The position numbers and the translations under genes were made by a program. From contig CP098528.1 in assembly GCA_030440445.1 (NCBI GenBank), positions 3,968,001 to 4,032,000 on the forward strand: a DNA stretch of 64,000 nt, in the 5' to 3' direction. The notes under the pieces were generated by a model that did no database searches, was not told the DNA's origin, and saw only the letters and a program-made list of their open reading frames with translations. Of this stretch, positions 26,419 through 35,157 are shown one piece after another. Origin of the DNA: Halomonas sp. KG2 (GTDB taxonomy: Bacteria; Pseudomonadota; Gammaproteobacteria; Pseudomonadales; Halomonadaceae). Numbering within the stretch: position 1 is the first letter of the stretch; each line of letters starts with the position of its first letter.

Positions 26419-27735
26419 TTAGGCTACGTTATCTTCTTTCGTAACGGGCTCTTCGATGGGTTCGCCATTCTCATCCAACAGTTGGTGGTCATAGGCTGCT
26501 TGAAGACCCGTTTCTTCAGCAGCAGGCTGTTCCTCTTGCGGTGGTTCTTCTTCCGCGGATTCTTCCACCAAGTCTGCCCAGTAATCAATGTGGCCGGGAT
26601 AAGCTGGCGATATAATCGCCACCACAATGCCGACAACCGAAAATAGCGAAAATGCATAGGCATACCCAAAACCGTCCACCAGCATACCAACAACCGGCGA
26701 CCCTACTGCCTGCCCAAGCGCACAGGCCATGAAAGGCAAGACTGGCCCCATGGAAAGCCGCCCCGGCAATAGCCGAATGCCCGTCATCAGATACAGTCCC
26801 GTTAAGCTCATGTAAGCAAGTCCAAATACCATGGCGGAAAATATCGCCAATGCTAACTGGCTGGGACTGGCAGCAAGCAACGCCAAGCTTGAAGACAGCA
26901 TCATTAGCATTAATGCCTGCGTAATAGGAGGGTTATTACGGTCAGCCAAATCACTCACTACGGCGCCTCCAAGCCCAGCAATTCCTACGGCAAACCAAAG
27001 CCAACCGACTTGATGAGCAGGCAATCCGCCAAGGGTAACGGCCAAATCAGGCGCAAAAAGCCAGAACGGCGAAGACACAAACCCCATCGCGAAAGCAAAG
27101 AGCGATAGCCGGGTAAGGCGCGACCACTGTAGCCGCGTGATTGGCGGTGGCGGTGCCGCATTCGCTGGCACAACCCGAGAGACCGAAGGAATAAAGTACC
27201 AGGCAGCAATCACCCCTAAACCCGCCAAAACAGCAAAGCTAGTGTAAGTAAAGCGCCACGCATCGGCCAAGAACACGACCGTCGGCACTGCTACGATAAT
27301 GCCAATACTGGTGCCAGCATTCATGATAGAGCTAACGCGGCCATGCATTGTTCGGCTCACCAACGCCTGCATAGCAGCCGTCAGAGCGGGCATCATCAAG
27401 CCAGTACAAATGCCGCAGACAAACACACCTGCACCGAGCGATAAGGCACCAGACGACTGGCTGATAAAGACAAGGCCGGCCACACCGAACCCACCCGACA
27501 ATACCGCCAAATTACGCGCACCGAGCCGATCGGCTGCAAGCGGTGCAAACAACGTAGCCAAGACAAAACTAATAAACGGCAGTGCCCCGATAATGCCAAT
27601 CAAGTACGCAGTCAGTTCTAGCTCGGCGCTAATGGAAGGCACAAACAAACCAAATGCAAAGCGCGCAAGTCCATAACTAATCGCTACCAGCGCTGCACCA
27701 AATAGGGCAAACCCCATGTTCGACAAGGTCTTCAT
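26419..27735 (-). CDS. Major facilitator superfamily transporter (YbfB/YjiJ-like) with acidic tail
   Basis: The preferred start is the ATG at 27735, with GGAG 8 bp upstream; a GTG at 27798 would add 21 polar residues without a ribosome site. The 438-residue protein has 12 predicted membrane helices (about 5-390) with the opening GFALFGAALVAISYGLARFAFGLFVPSI and the loop motif DRLGARNL, as in YbfB/YjiJ-type MFS proteins. The C-terminal 45 residues are very acidic (VEESAEEEPPQEEQPAAEE), unusual for the family and probably cytoplasmic. The substrate is unknown. It is convergent with gltS and divergent from the M20 amidohydrolase gene. Confidence 0.85.
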   Translation of the reverse strand: MKTLSNMGFALFGAALVAISYGLARFAFGLFVPSISAELELTAYLIGIIGALPFISFVLATLFAPLAADRLGARNLAVLSGGFGVAGLVFISQSSGALSLGAGVFVCGICTGLMMPALTAAMQALVSRTMHGRVSSIMNAGTSIGIIVAVPTVVFLADAWRFTYTSFAVLAGLGVIAAWYFIPSVSRVVPANAAPPPPITRLQWSRLTRLSLFAFAMGFVSSPFWLFAPDLAVTLGGLPAHQVGWLWFAVGIAGLGGAVVSDLADRNNPPITQALMLMMLSSSLALLAASPSQLALAIFSAMVFGLAYMSLTGLYLMTGIRLLPGRLSMGPVLPFMACALGQAVGSPVVGMLVDGFGYAYAFSLFSVVGIVVAIISPAYPGHIDYWADLVEESAEEEPPQEEQPAAEETGLQAAYDHQLLDENGEPIEEPVTKEDNVA

Positions 27736-28099
27736 ACCGAGCACTCCACGGCCGTTTGTGTCTTGTGCATCAAGCTGATCTATCAACTGCGCCACCAATA
27801 GCCTACTTCGCTGGGTGATTGCAATCTCCTGCTGTGCGGCTGCCGCAAAGAGGTATGATCTAGTCGATATACAGAATGCTTAAGTTAAAAATAAGCATTG
27901 AAGAAGGCGACACTGACAATCTCACCGCTCGCTGCCAAGGGCGTTGATAACATCGCTAAGAAGCAACTTCGGTTGTATCACCCCACTATCGTTGCTTTGA
28001 AAGCAACAAATTCGCCATTAAAACGACTCCTTTCTACCCGCCAAGTCGCTTAGCTTACAAAAAGCCGAATAAAGGCACCGACAACAGTAGGGATAGGAA
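27736..28099. promoter_or_regulatory. Divergent intergenic region with two inverted repeats
   Basis: No gene is visible in these 364 bp. They hold two palindromes: ATGCTTA...TAAGCAT at 27876-27898 (7-bp arms, 9-bp centre) and the tight GTTGCTTT-G-AAAGCAAC at 27991-28007 (8-bp arms, 1-bp centre), about 95 bp before the M20 gene. The second is a good operator candidate for the M20-AbgT operon or the MFS gene. The LysR protein encoded at 30833-31729 could bind there. Confidence 0.45.
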
Positions 28100-29254
28100 A
28101 TGTTTTCAGATAAACAAGTTGGTGAAGCCACCGCTTTGCGGCATCGGTTGCACCAACAGCCTGAGCTTAAATTCCAGGAAAATAACACCGCCGCGCTGGT
28201 CGCGGAGCGGCTAAGAGCGCTTGGCTATCGCGTTACCGAAGGCATTGCCACTACAGGCGTTATGGCTGAGCTAGCGACCGGTCGCGAAGGCCCAGTGATT
28301 GCCTTTCGCGCCGACATGGATGCGTTACCCATCGAGGAAGCCAACACGTTTGAGCACCGCTCCCAACGGCAAGGTTTGATGCATGCCTGTGGTCACGATG
28401 GACATACCGCCACGCTGTTATTGGCTGCCGAGGCCATCATGGCCCTGCGTGACGAGCTATGTGGACACATTAAGCTGCTATTTCAGCCTGGCGAGGAAGG
28501 TGGCAATGGCGCCGACATCATGGTCAAGGCAGGGGTATTGGAAAACCCCAAGGTGGACGCAATATTTGGCTACCACAACCGCCCTGGTTTCCCAGCTGGC
28601 CAACTGTTTGTTAAACCCGGGCCGGCCATGGGCGGTAACGACACTTATAAAATCACTATCGAAGGTATTTCCGGCCATGCCGCCATGCCGCACTTAGCGG
28701 TCGATCCTATTTATGTCGGGGCGTCACTGATACAGCAGTTGCAAGGGTTAGTGGGCCGCCACAAATCACCGCTGGAAGCAGGCGTCATCACTGTAGCCGC
28801 TTTTCATGCGGGCGACGCCGCCAATGTGATTCCTGGCCAAGCCGAACTGCTAGTGAATATCCGCAGCGACCGCCCCTCTTCACGCGAAGCACTCGCAGGC
28901 AAGCTTGAGCAGGTAACCGCTGGTGTATGCGCAGCCCACAGTGCGCAGTTTCATCTGGAACACCTACACCAAGTGCCCCCCCTGGTTAACGACCCTAAGT
29001 GGTCAGAACGCGTGCTAACGATTGCCAACAGACACGCAGTAAGTCACGACATTCAGCAGCTGGACTATATGCCCACCATGGGTGCGGAAGATTTCGCGTT
29101 CTACCTGCAAGAGGTACCGGGGTGTTTCTTTTTTGTCGGTAATGGCGATAGCGCCTATCTGCACAACGAGCACTACGACTTTAACGATGCTGTTCTGCCG
29201 GTCGCAGGCGGGATGTTTGTGGCGTTAGCAAAAGAGTTGCTATCACGCACTTAA
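28100..29254 (+). CDS. M20D-family amidohydrolase (N-acyl amino acid / aminobenzoyl-glutamate hydrolase type)
   Basis: The 384-residue metallopeptidase has the M20D motifs FRADMDALP (about 74), MHACGHDGHTATLL (about 94, metal-binding Cys and His), PGEEGGNGA near 136 (catalytic Glu) and MGAEDFAFYL near 328. Such enzymes remove acyl or aryl groups from amino acids. The next gene, 60 bp downstream, encodes an AbgT-type carrier, which in E. coli imports p-aminobenzoyl-glutamate hydrolysed by the related AbgAB. By that analogy this pair imports and cleaves an N-acyl or N-aroyl amino acid, but only one hydrolase subunit is present here. The start is an ATG at 28100 after a GGGATAGGAAA ribosome site. 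Confidence 0.88.
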   Translation: MFSDKQVGEATALRHRLHQQPELKFQENNTAALVAERLRALGYRVTEGIATTGVMAELATGREGPVIAFRADMDALPIEEANTFEHRSQRQGLMHACGHDGHTATLLLAAEAIMALRDELCGHIKLLFQPGEEGGNGADIMVKAGVLENPKVDAIFGYHNRPGFPAGQLFVKPGPAMGGNDTYKITIEGISGHAAMPHLAVDPIYVGASLIQQLQGLVGRHKSPLEAGVITVAAFHAGDAANVIPGQAELLVNIRSDRPSSREALAGKLEQVTAGVCAAHSAQFHLEHLHQVPPLVNDPKWSERVLTIANRHAVSHDIQQLDYMPTMGAEDFAFYLQEVPGCFFFVGNGDSAYLHNEHYDFNDAVLPVAGGMFVALAKELLSRT

Positions 29255-29314
29255 TTCTCTGCAAGCCTCTCATTACGATTAAAAAAATAACGTTAAGAAA
29301 AAAGGATTAATACG

Positions 29315-30820
29315 ATGCAAGGTGTTCTTTCATCTATTGAGCGTGTGGGTAATAAGCTCCCACACCCGTTTATTCTATTTGTCATTTTGGCTGGCGTAGT
29401 TGTGGTCGTCTCAGCCCTGCTTTCTTCACTCGGCGTTTCAGCGGTTAACCCGCAAACCGATGCCGTTGTGCAGGTACGCAGTCTACTCTCAGCTGATGGC
29501 ATTGAGTTTATGCTGACCAGCGTGGTCAGTAACTTCGTTAATTTCCCGCCCCTCGGCCTTATTTTGGTGGTGATGTTTGGCATTGGTTTGGCCGACAAGG
29601 TGGGCTTGATGTCGACGTTGATGCAGGTGAGCGTGGCAAAAGCGCCACCCGCGCTGCTCACTTTCTGCGTTTTTATGGCGGGTATTTGCGGCAGTATTGC
29701 CTCCGATGCCAACTACCTGATCCTGATCCCGCTAGCCGCCATGGTGTACTACTCGGTGGGCCGCCACCCAATCGCCGGTGCAGCCGCCGCCTACGCAGCA
29801 GCAGGCGCCGGGTTTGATGCCAGCCTGTTCATTACCGTCGGGGATGCGTTGTTTGCTGGCATAACCACGGAGGCCGCACGCTTGGTAGACCCAGACGCCT
29901 ACGTTTCACCTGTGGATAACTACTACTTTGTGGCCTGCTCAGTGTTTGTGCTGGCAATTATTGGCACGTTAGTCATCGATAAGATCGTAGAGCCGAGGCT
30001 GCAACGCACCCTACCGATGAGCAAAGACTTTAAAACTGACATCATAAAACCGGCATTAACCGACGCAGAAAAGCGCGGCCTAAAGCGGGTAGGCGTTGCC
30101 ACATTGGTTTACCTAGCGCTGATCTTAATTGCCGTGGTGCCCGAGACATCACCACTGCGCAATGAAGAGGGCGGCTTGATCCCCTCGCCCTTTTTGCGCT
30201 CGCTCGTGCCACTGATGTTTGGCTACTTTGTCACTATTGGCTTGGTCTATGGCATCACCACCGGCAAGATCACCAGCAGCCGCGATGTACCACAACGCAT
30301 GGCGGAGTCTGCCAGTGACTTAGCACCTACCCTAGTACTGTTCTTTGCCATTTCGCAGTTTATTGCTTATTTCCGCTGGTCAGAACTGGGGCAATTTATT
30401 GCTATTGAAGGCTCCAACATTCTACAAAGCACCGGGTTTACCGGGCTGCCGCTGGTAGGCGCGTTTATTGCGATGAGCGCAGTACTGAATGTCTTTATGA
30501 CCAGTGGCTCCGCTCAGTGGGCATTAATGGCTCCGGTATTCGTACCGATGCTGATGATGATCGACTTCGACCCAGCCTTTGTGTTGGCAATGTTCCGCAT
30601 AGGCGATTCCAGCACGAACATTATCTCCCCCATGAGCCCGTATTTTTCGGTAGCACTGGTGTATATGCAGCGTTATAAGCCAGATATGGGACTAGGCACG
30701 TTGATAGCCACCATGCTGCCGTTAGCCATAGGCTTTTTGCTCGCCTGGTCAGCGTTTTTGATGTTCTGGCTGGCCATGGGCTGGCCAATTGGCCCAGGCG
30801 TGTACATGATGGCTAACTGA
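29315..30820 (+). CDS. AbgT-family transporter
   Basis: The 501-residue protein has about eleven to thirteen hydrophobic segments and AbgT signatures: VGNKLPHPFILFVILAGVV at the start, GICGSIASDANYLILIPLAA (about 128-147) and the second-repeat motif TSGSAQWALMAPVFVPM with IGDSSTNIISPMSPY (about 395-450). Family members transport p-aminobenzoyl-glutamate or export sulfonamide-like compounds. Together with the upstream M20D hydrolase gene it forms an uptake-and-cleavage unit. It is followed by a convergent LysR gene after 12 bp. Confidence 0.9.
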   Translation: MQGVLSSIERVGNKLPHPFILFVILAGVVVVVSALLSSLGVSAVNPQTDAVVQVRSLLSADGIEFMLTSVVSNFVNFPPLGLILVVMFGIGLADKVGLMSTLMQVSVAKAPPALLTFCVFMAGICGSIASDANYLILIPLAAMVYYSVGRHPIAGAAAAYAAAGAGFDASLFITVGDALFAGITTEAARLVDPDAYVSPVDNYYFVACSVFVLAIIGTLVIDKIVEPRLQRTLPMSKDFKTDIIKPALTDAEKRGLKRVGVATLVYLALILIAVVPETSPLRNEEGGLIPSPFLRSLVPLMFGYFVTIGLVYGITTGKITSSRDVPQRMAESASDLAPTLVLFFAISQFIAYFRWSELGQFIAIEGSNILQSTGFTGLPLVGAFIAMSAVLNVFMTSGSAQWALMAPVFVPMLMMIDFDPAFVLAMFRIGDSSTNIISPMSPYFSVALVYMQRYKPDMGLGTLIATMLPLAIGFLLAWSAFLMFWLAMGWPIGPGVYMMAN

Positions 30821-30832
30821 TACATCAGCACA

Positions 30833-31729
30833 TCACTGCATCGCCATCATTAACTTCCATAAACAGTCGGCAGCGGGCGAAAGCCTTCTGCCGACTCTAC
30901 GCACCAAATTGCCCTGGCTGCTAGCAGCCATAGGGTGATCAATGGGAATCGCCTTCAGCAAACCCGCTTTTATTTCACTGCGTGCAGCAGCAGCCGTCAT
31001 AAACGACACGCCAATCCCGGCACATGCCATCCTTCGAGACACCGAATGCAGGTTGCAACGATAGGCAGGCGTAGCCAACTGCCCGGCAGCACCAAATAGC
31101 GCATTGACGAACTGCTGCGAGCCCGAGACATCCGGTAAAAAAATCAACTTGTGCTGTAATAATTCCGTGATCGACACGCTATCTTGGCGAGCAAGCCGGT
31201 GGGACGGTGCTACCAGCGCGCACAACGGCCCTCGTTCAAAGGAGTGCACCACTAACCGTGGGTCTGAAATGGGGCCGTAGGTAATCGCGATATCCACCTC
31301 GTCGTTGGCCACCATCTCATGGGGTTCTCGGGGATAATAAATCCCTGTTTTAATCTCGATCAGCACATCGGGGTACTGCTCGGAAACACGGCGCATCACA
31401 TGGTTGATAAAACTATCCACAAAGCCATCACCTACCGAGACGACCACTTTCCCCGACTGTAAATTGCGTAACCGAGACAGCGTATCTCCCAGCTCTGAAT
31501 TCAACCGTCGCTGAGCAAGAAACCCTTCCACTACCAATTGGCCTGCTTCGGTCAACGTCACATGCCGCCCTTGACGCTCCAGCAAGGCCATGCCCAATTC
31601 CCGCTCCAACCCCCGTACTTGGCGGCTTACTACGGAAGGATTGGTATGCAGATGCTCCGCCGCCGCACGAATGCCTCCGCAGCTGCTTACCTCAAATAAG
31701 TACAATGCACGTTTATCCAGTAGGGTCAT
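30833..31729 (-). CDS. LysR-family transcriptional regulator
   Basis: The 298-residue protein has an N-terminal winged helix (about 5-65; YLFEVSSCGGIRAAAEHLHTNPSVVSRQVRGLERELGM) and a LysR effector domain (about 90-290). It is convergent with the AbgT gene, so it does not share a promoter with it, but it may still control the M20-AbgT pair. A 269-bp gap separates it from the GNAT gene. The inducer is unknown. Confidence 0.88.
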   Translation of the reverse strand: MTLLDKRALYLFEVSSCGGIRAAAEHLHTNPSVVSRQVRGLERELGMALLERQGRHVTLTEAGQLVVEGFLAQRRLNSELGDTLSRLRNLQSGKVVVSVGDGFVDSFINHVMRRVSEQYPDVLIEIKTGIYYPREPHEMVANDEVDIAITYGPISDPRLVVHSFERGPLCALVAPSHRLARQDSVSITELLQHKLIFLPDVSGSQQFVNALFGAAGQLATPAYRCNLHSVSRRMACAGIGVSFMTAAAARSEIKAGLLKAIPIDHPMAASSQGNLVRRVGRRLSPAADCLWKLMMAMQ

Positions 31730-31998
31730 GATGATCTCGTGTGAAGAACTTCGCGCCGATGAACTCGCACATCAGCTTTTTCAAACCAACAGCAACAAAA
31801 TGCCCCCTACCTAAGGCAGCTTGCACCCAGGCTTTTTATGTTACATAAATACTTTAATTTTATAGTGACAGGCCACGTGTGCCTATCCAAATCAGAACAC
31901 GTGTCCTAACGTCAAAAAATCACCCAAACGCTCACATAAAGACATCAATACAAAAAATTGAATGGAAATTATTTTGAATGCTATAGGAGCAGGTATCG

Positions 31999-32445
31999 TT
32001 GCAAATCGCTGAGATAACACCCTCTGAAGTACCAATGGAGCTACTTCTTTTAGCAGACCCGTCCGAGGAGGCCATTAAAAGGTACCTACATCAATCAAGG
32101 TGCTTCGCAGCCCACGACAAAGGGTCGATAGTCGGCGCTTGTGTTATCAAGCCCATTTATGAGGGAGCACTGGAATTGATGAACATTGCTGTTTCACCAT
32201 CGGTTCAACAGCACGGTGTTGGTACCCAGCTGCTTAGGTATGTTATCGAAAAAGTGAAGGAATCAGGCGCACAGCGCCTAGAGGTGGGAACGGGTACATT
32301 CGGCTATCAACTGACCTTCTACCAACGCCAGGGCTTTAGGGTTGATTGCATTGATAAAGACTTTTTCTTGAAGAACTATCCCGAGCCTATCATTGAAAAT
32401 GGAATTCAGCACAAAGATATGCTTAGGCTAAGCCTGACATTTTAG
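31999..32445 (+). CDS. GNAT-family N-acetyltransferase
   Basis: The 148-residue protein starts at a TTG (31999) supported by AGGAG at 31985, nine bases upstream. The GNAT core is visible: strand 4 in LELMNIAVSPSVQQHGVGTQLLRYVIEKVKE (acetyl-CoA binding Q/R-x-x-G-x-G/A as QQHGVGTQ, about residues 74-81) and FYQRQGFRVD near 110. It transfers an acetyl group to an unknown amine. The gene looks more AT-rich than its neighbours and stands alone, which hints at recent acquisition. Confidence 0.85.
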   Translation: MQIAEITPSEVPMELLLLADPSEEAIKRYLHQSRCFAAHDKGSIVGACVIKPIYEGALELMNIAVSPSVQQHGVGTQLLRYVIEKVKESGAQRLEVGTGTFGYQLTFYQRQGFRVDCIDKDFFLKNYPEPIIENGIQHKDMLRLSLTF

Positions 32446-32555
32446 CCCTCCTTATAAGATAGCGGTTAATAACTTAGCATATTATTTTTAGATGACTCTA
32501 TAAAACAGCAGCCATTCTTAAATTACCGCCAACAAAGCATTTAGATTGATCGTTA

Positions 32556-33443
32556 TCAATCTAAATGCGCACGAATCCATTCAATAAAAGCGCGCAGTTT
32601 ATAAACTTCAACCATATGCTCTGGGTACGCCATATAATAAGCATCTTGACTCTTAAGTGAGAACTGCCAAGGAATGACTAACTTCCCCTCATCAAGCTCT
32701 TCCTGAGCAAGAAATTTTGGTACTAGGGCGACGCCACAGCCCGCGCGGGCCGCTCTTAACGCCATATAGAACGTATCAAATCTTGGGCCATGGTAGCTGT
32801 GCTCCGTATAGAGATCTTGTGCTTCAAACCAGTCATGCCACCCCTCAGGCCGAGTAGAAACCTGTAACAGCACCATGTCTGTTAAGTCTAATGGGTCACG
32901 AACGGTTGTCTGCTCCATGGCGGAAGGCGCGCAGACAGGCACCACCTCTTCATCCAGCAACTTAATACACTCAGCCCGCGGCCATACGCCATGACCAAAA
33001 AAGAACGCCGCCTCTATACGCTCTTTTTGCATATCAAACGGTTCGGTACGGTTAGCAATATTGAGATTAATATTGGGATATTTAAAGCGAAACCCGTTGA
33101 GTCTGGGGATAAGCCACCGCGCCCCAAAGGTGGGCAACGTGGCGATATTCAGCACATCTGCCTCTACGCCATAAGACTGCATATAACGCGTCGACATTTC
33201 GACTTGGGCTAATATTTTACGCGCTTCGCCAAGATAGACCGCCCCCTCTGGCGTCAGGTGCAGACGCTTTCTCACCCGCCTGAATAACGGATGTTGCAGG
33301 GTAACTTCCAGTTGTGACACCTGCTTGCTCACCGCACTTTGCGTCAGGCTCAGCTCATCTGCAGCCCGCGTAAAACTGAGATGCCTTGCCGCGGCCTCGA
33401 AACAGTTCAGGCTGGTCAAAGAAGGTAAGTTTCGACGACGCAT
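32556..33443 (-). CDS. GcvA-like LysR regulator divergent from amaB
   Basis: The 295-residue protein opens RRRNLPSLTSLNCFEAAARHLSFTRAADELSLTQSAVSKQVSQLE, the winged helix of GcvA-like LysR proteins, with an effector domain from about 92. It is divergent from the aldehyde dehydrogenase gene at 33568; the shared 124-bp region holds a perfect inverted repeat (33473-33491). In Pseudomonas putida a LysR gene likewise lies next to amaAB, so control of pipecolate catabolism is a fair inference. It is clearly similar to the LysR protein encoded at 45776-46741. Confidence 0.9.
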   Translation of the reverse strand: MRRRNLPSLTSLNCFEAAARHLSFTRAADELSLTQSAVSKQVSQLEVTLQHPLFRRVRKRLHLTPEGAVYLGEARKILAQVEMSTRYMQSYGVEADVLNIATLPTFGARWLIPRLNGFRFKYPNINLNIANRTEPFDMQKERIEAAFFFGHGVWPRAECIKLLDEEVVPVCAPSAMEQTTVRDPLDLTDMVLLQVSTRPEGWHDWFEAQDLYTEHSYHGPRFDTFYMALRAARAGCGVALVPKFLAQEELDEGKLVIPWQFSLKSQDAYYMAYPEHMVEVYKLRAFIEWIRAHLD

Positions 33444-33472
33444 AGCATTCCTACTTGGTGAAATTAAGGAAT

Positions 33473-33491
33473 GATGTTTTTCACAAACATC
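33473..33491. promoter_or_regulatory. Palindromic candidate operator upstream of amaB
   Basis: GATGTTT-TTCAC-AAACATC is a perfect 7-bp inverted repeat with a 5-bp centre, in the divergent region between the LysR gene and amaB. It fits a LysR site (T-N11-A spacing is met within it). It lies about 77 bp before the amaB start. Confidence 0.6.
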
Positions 33492-33567
33492 GTTTGATGA
33501 GCTGCCTCATGCTTGGCAATACTGCCCCTGTAACCAATTTACTCACAATTCAATATTTGGTGAAGCA

Positions 33568-35061
33568 ATGATTCATTCCCTGATGGAAAAAATGGGTGTC
33601 GCAAAAGAGCAGTATCAAGGCGGCGACCTGATTGTTACCACACCGATTGATGGTAGCGAAATTGGCCGTCTTACAACGGCTTCTAGCAGCGACGTTGAAA
33701 CCGCTATCGCGAACGCAGAAAAAGCCTTTCAGGCTTGGAAAAGCGTGCCAGCTCCTCGTCGTGGTGAATTGGTTCGCCTGTTTGGCGATCAACTGCGCCA
33801 GCACAAGGAAGCACTTGGCGAGCTGGTTACCTGGGAGTGCGGCAAGATTCTCCAGGAAGGGCTTGGCGAAGTTCAGGAAATGATCGACATTTGTGACCTC
33901 GCCGTTGGTCAATCTCGCCAACTGTTTGGGCTGACCATCGCTTCCGAGCGCCCCGGTCACCATATGCGCGAAAGCTGGCATCCGTTAGGCCCGATTGGCC
34001 TAATTACGGCGTTTAACTTTCCCGTCGCCCCTTGGGCATGGAATTCAGCCTTAGCGCTGGTATGCGGCAATAGCTTGCTGTGGAAACCGTCCGAAAAAAC
34101 ACCGTTAACGGCACTGGCATGCCAAGCACTGTTGGAGCGTGCCATTGAAGAGTTCGGTGATGAAGCTCCCGAGCACCTGAGCCAGGTGATTATTGGTGAG
34201 CGTGCTGCTGGCGAGCAGTTGGTCAATGACACTCGCGTTGCGCTGATCAGCGCTACCGGCAGCACCCGCATGGGTCGCGAAGTAGGCCCACAAGTCGCAG
34301 CACGCTTCGGCCGCAGCATTCTTGAGCTGGGTGGCAACAACGCCATGATCTTAGCGCCCAGTGCCGACCTTGATATGGCGACTCGCGCCATCCTGTTCTC
34401 TGCGGTAGGTACGGCTGGGCAACGCTGCACGACACTGCGTCGCTTAGTTGTTCATGAATCCATTAAAGACGAAATCTTAGCGCGTCTGAAGAAGTCGTAT
34501 AGCGCAGTATCTATCGGAAACCCGCTTGAAGGTAATTTGGTTGGCCCACTGATTGATCACCAAGCCTTTGATGCGATGCAAAGTGTGCTGGCTAAAGCGC
34601 GTGAGCAAGGTGCGAAAGTGTTCGGTGGCAACCGTGTAGAGTTCGCCAACAATGGTGAAGGCTACTACGTCGAGCCCGCCATTGTTGAAGTGACCGAGCA
34701 AAACGAGCTGGTCAAGCACGAAACCTTTGCGCCGATTCTTTATGTCCTCACCTACAAAGAGCTGGATGAGGCTATTGCTACCAATAATGACGTCCCCCAG
34801 GGTCTGTCATCGTGCATTTTCACCACCGATGTTCGCGAAGCCGAAACCTTCATCTCTGCGGTTGGTAGTGACTGCGGCATCGCCAACGTCAATATCGGCC
34901 CTAGCGGTGCTGAAATTGGCGGTGCGTTTGGGGGCGAGAAGGAAACCGGCGGCGGTCGCGAATCCGGCTCTGACGTTTGGAAGAGCTATATGCGTCGCCA
35001 AACTAACACCGTGAACTACTCTCGTGAACTCCCACTAGCTCAAGGCATTAAGTTCGACTAA
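33568..35061 (+). CDS. amaB: Aldehyde dehydrogenase, AmaB-like (piperideine-6-carboxylate / aminoadipate semialdehyde dehydrogenase)
   Basis: The 497-residue protein is an ALDH7 (antiquitin-type) enzyme. The general base E253 (LELGGNNAMI) and nucleophile C287 (AGQRCTTLRR) are present, as is FNFPVAPWAWNSALAL of the NAD-binding region. AmaB oxidises the semialdehyde formed from piperideine-6-carboxylate to 2-aminoadipate with NAD. Assignment to lysine/pipecolate degradation rests on the family and on the next gene, an AmaA-like oxidase, plus the HglS and YdiJ genes beyond. A hairpin follows the stop codon. The start is the ATG at 33568. Confidence 0.88.
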   Translation: MIHSLMEKMGVAKEQYQGGDLIVTTPIDGSEIGRLTTASSSDVETAIANAEKAFQAWKSVPAPRRGELVRLFGDQLRQHKEALGELVTWECGKILQEGLGEVQEMIDICDLAVGQSRQLFGLTIASERPGHHMRESWHPLGPIGLITAFNFPVAPWAWNSALALVCGNSLLWKPSEKTPLTALACQALLERAIEEFGDEAPEHLSQVIIGERAAGEQLVNDTRVALISATGSTRMGREVGPQVAARFGRSILELGGNNAMILAPSADLDMATRAILFSAVGTAGQRCTTLRRLVVHESIKDEILARLKKSYSAVSIGNPLEGNLVGPLIDHQAFDAMQSVLAKAREQGAKVFGGNRVEFANNGEGYYVEPAIVEVTEQNELVKHETFAPILYVLTYKELDEAIATNNDVPQGLSSCIFTTDVREAETFISAVGSDCGIANVNIGPSGAEIGGAFGGEKETGGGRESGSDVWKSYMRRQTNTVNYSRELPLAQGIKFD

Positions 35062-35074
35062 CCCTTCCCCTCTA

Positions 35075-35101
35075 TAAGGGCCCTTCCCTGCTGGGCCCTT
35101 A
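35075..35101 (+). terminator. Hairpin between amaB and amaA
   Basis: TAAGGGCCC / GGGCCCTTA forms a perfect 9-bp stem with a 9-nt loop, 13 bp after the amaB stop. Only a poor T-run (ttaaaa) follows. It is probably a partial terminator or a processing hairpin that lowers amaA expression relative to amaB. Confidence 0.65.
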
Positions 35102-35157
35102 TTAAAAGTACCAGGACCTATGGCCGACCTGCGCTTCTTTTCAGGAGGTACTATAAG

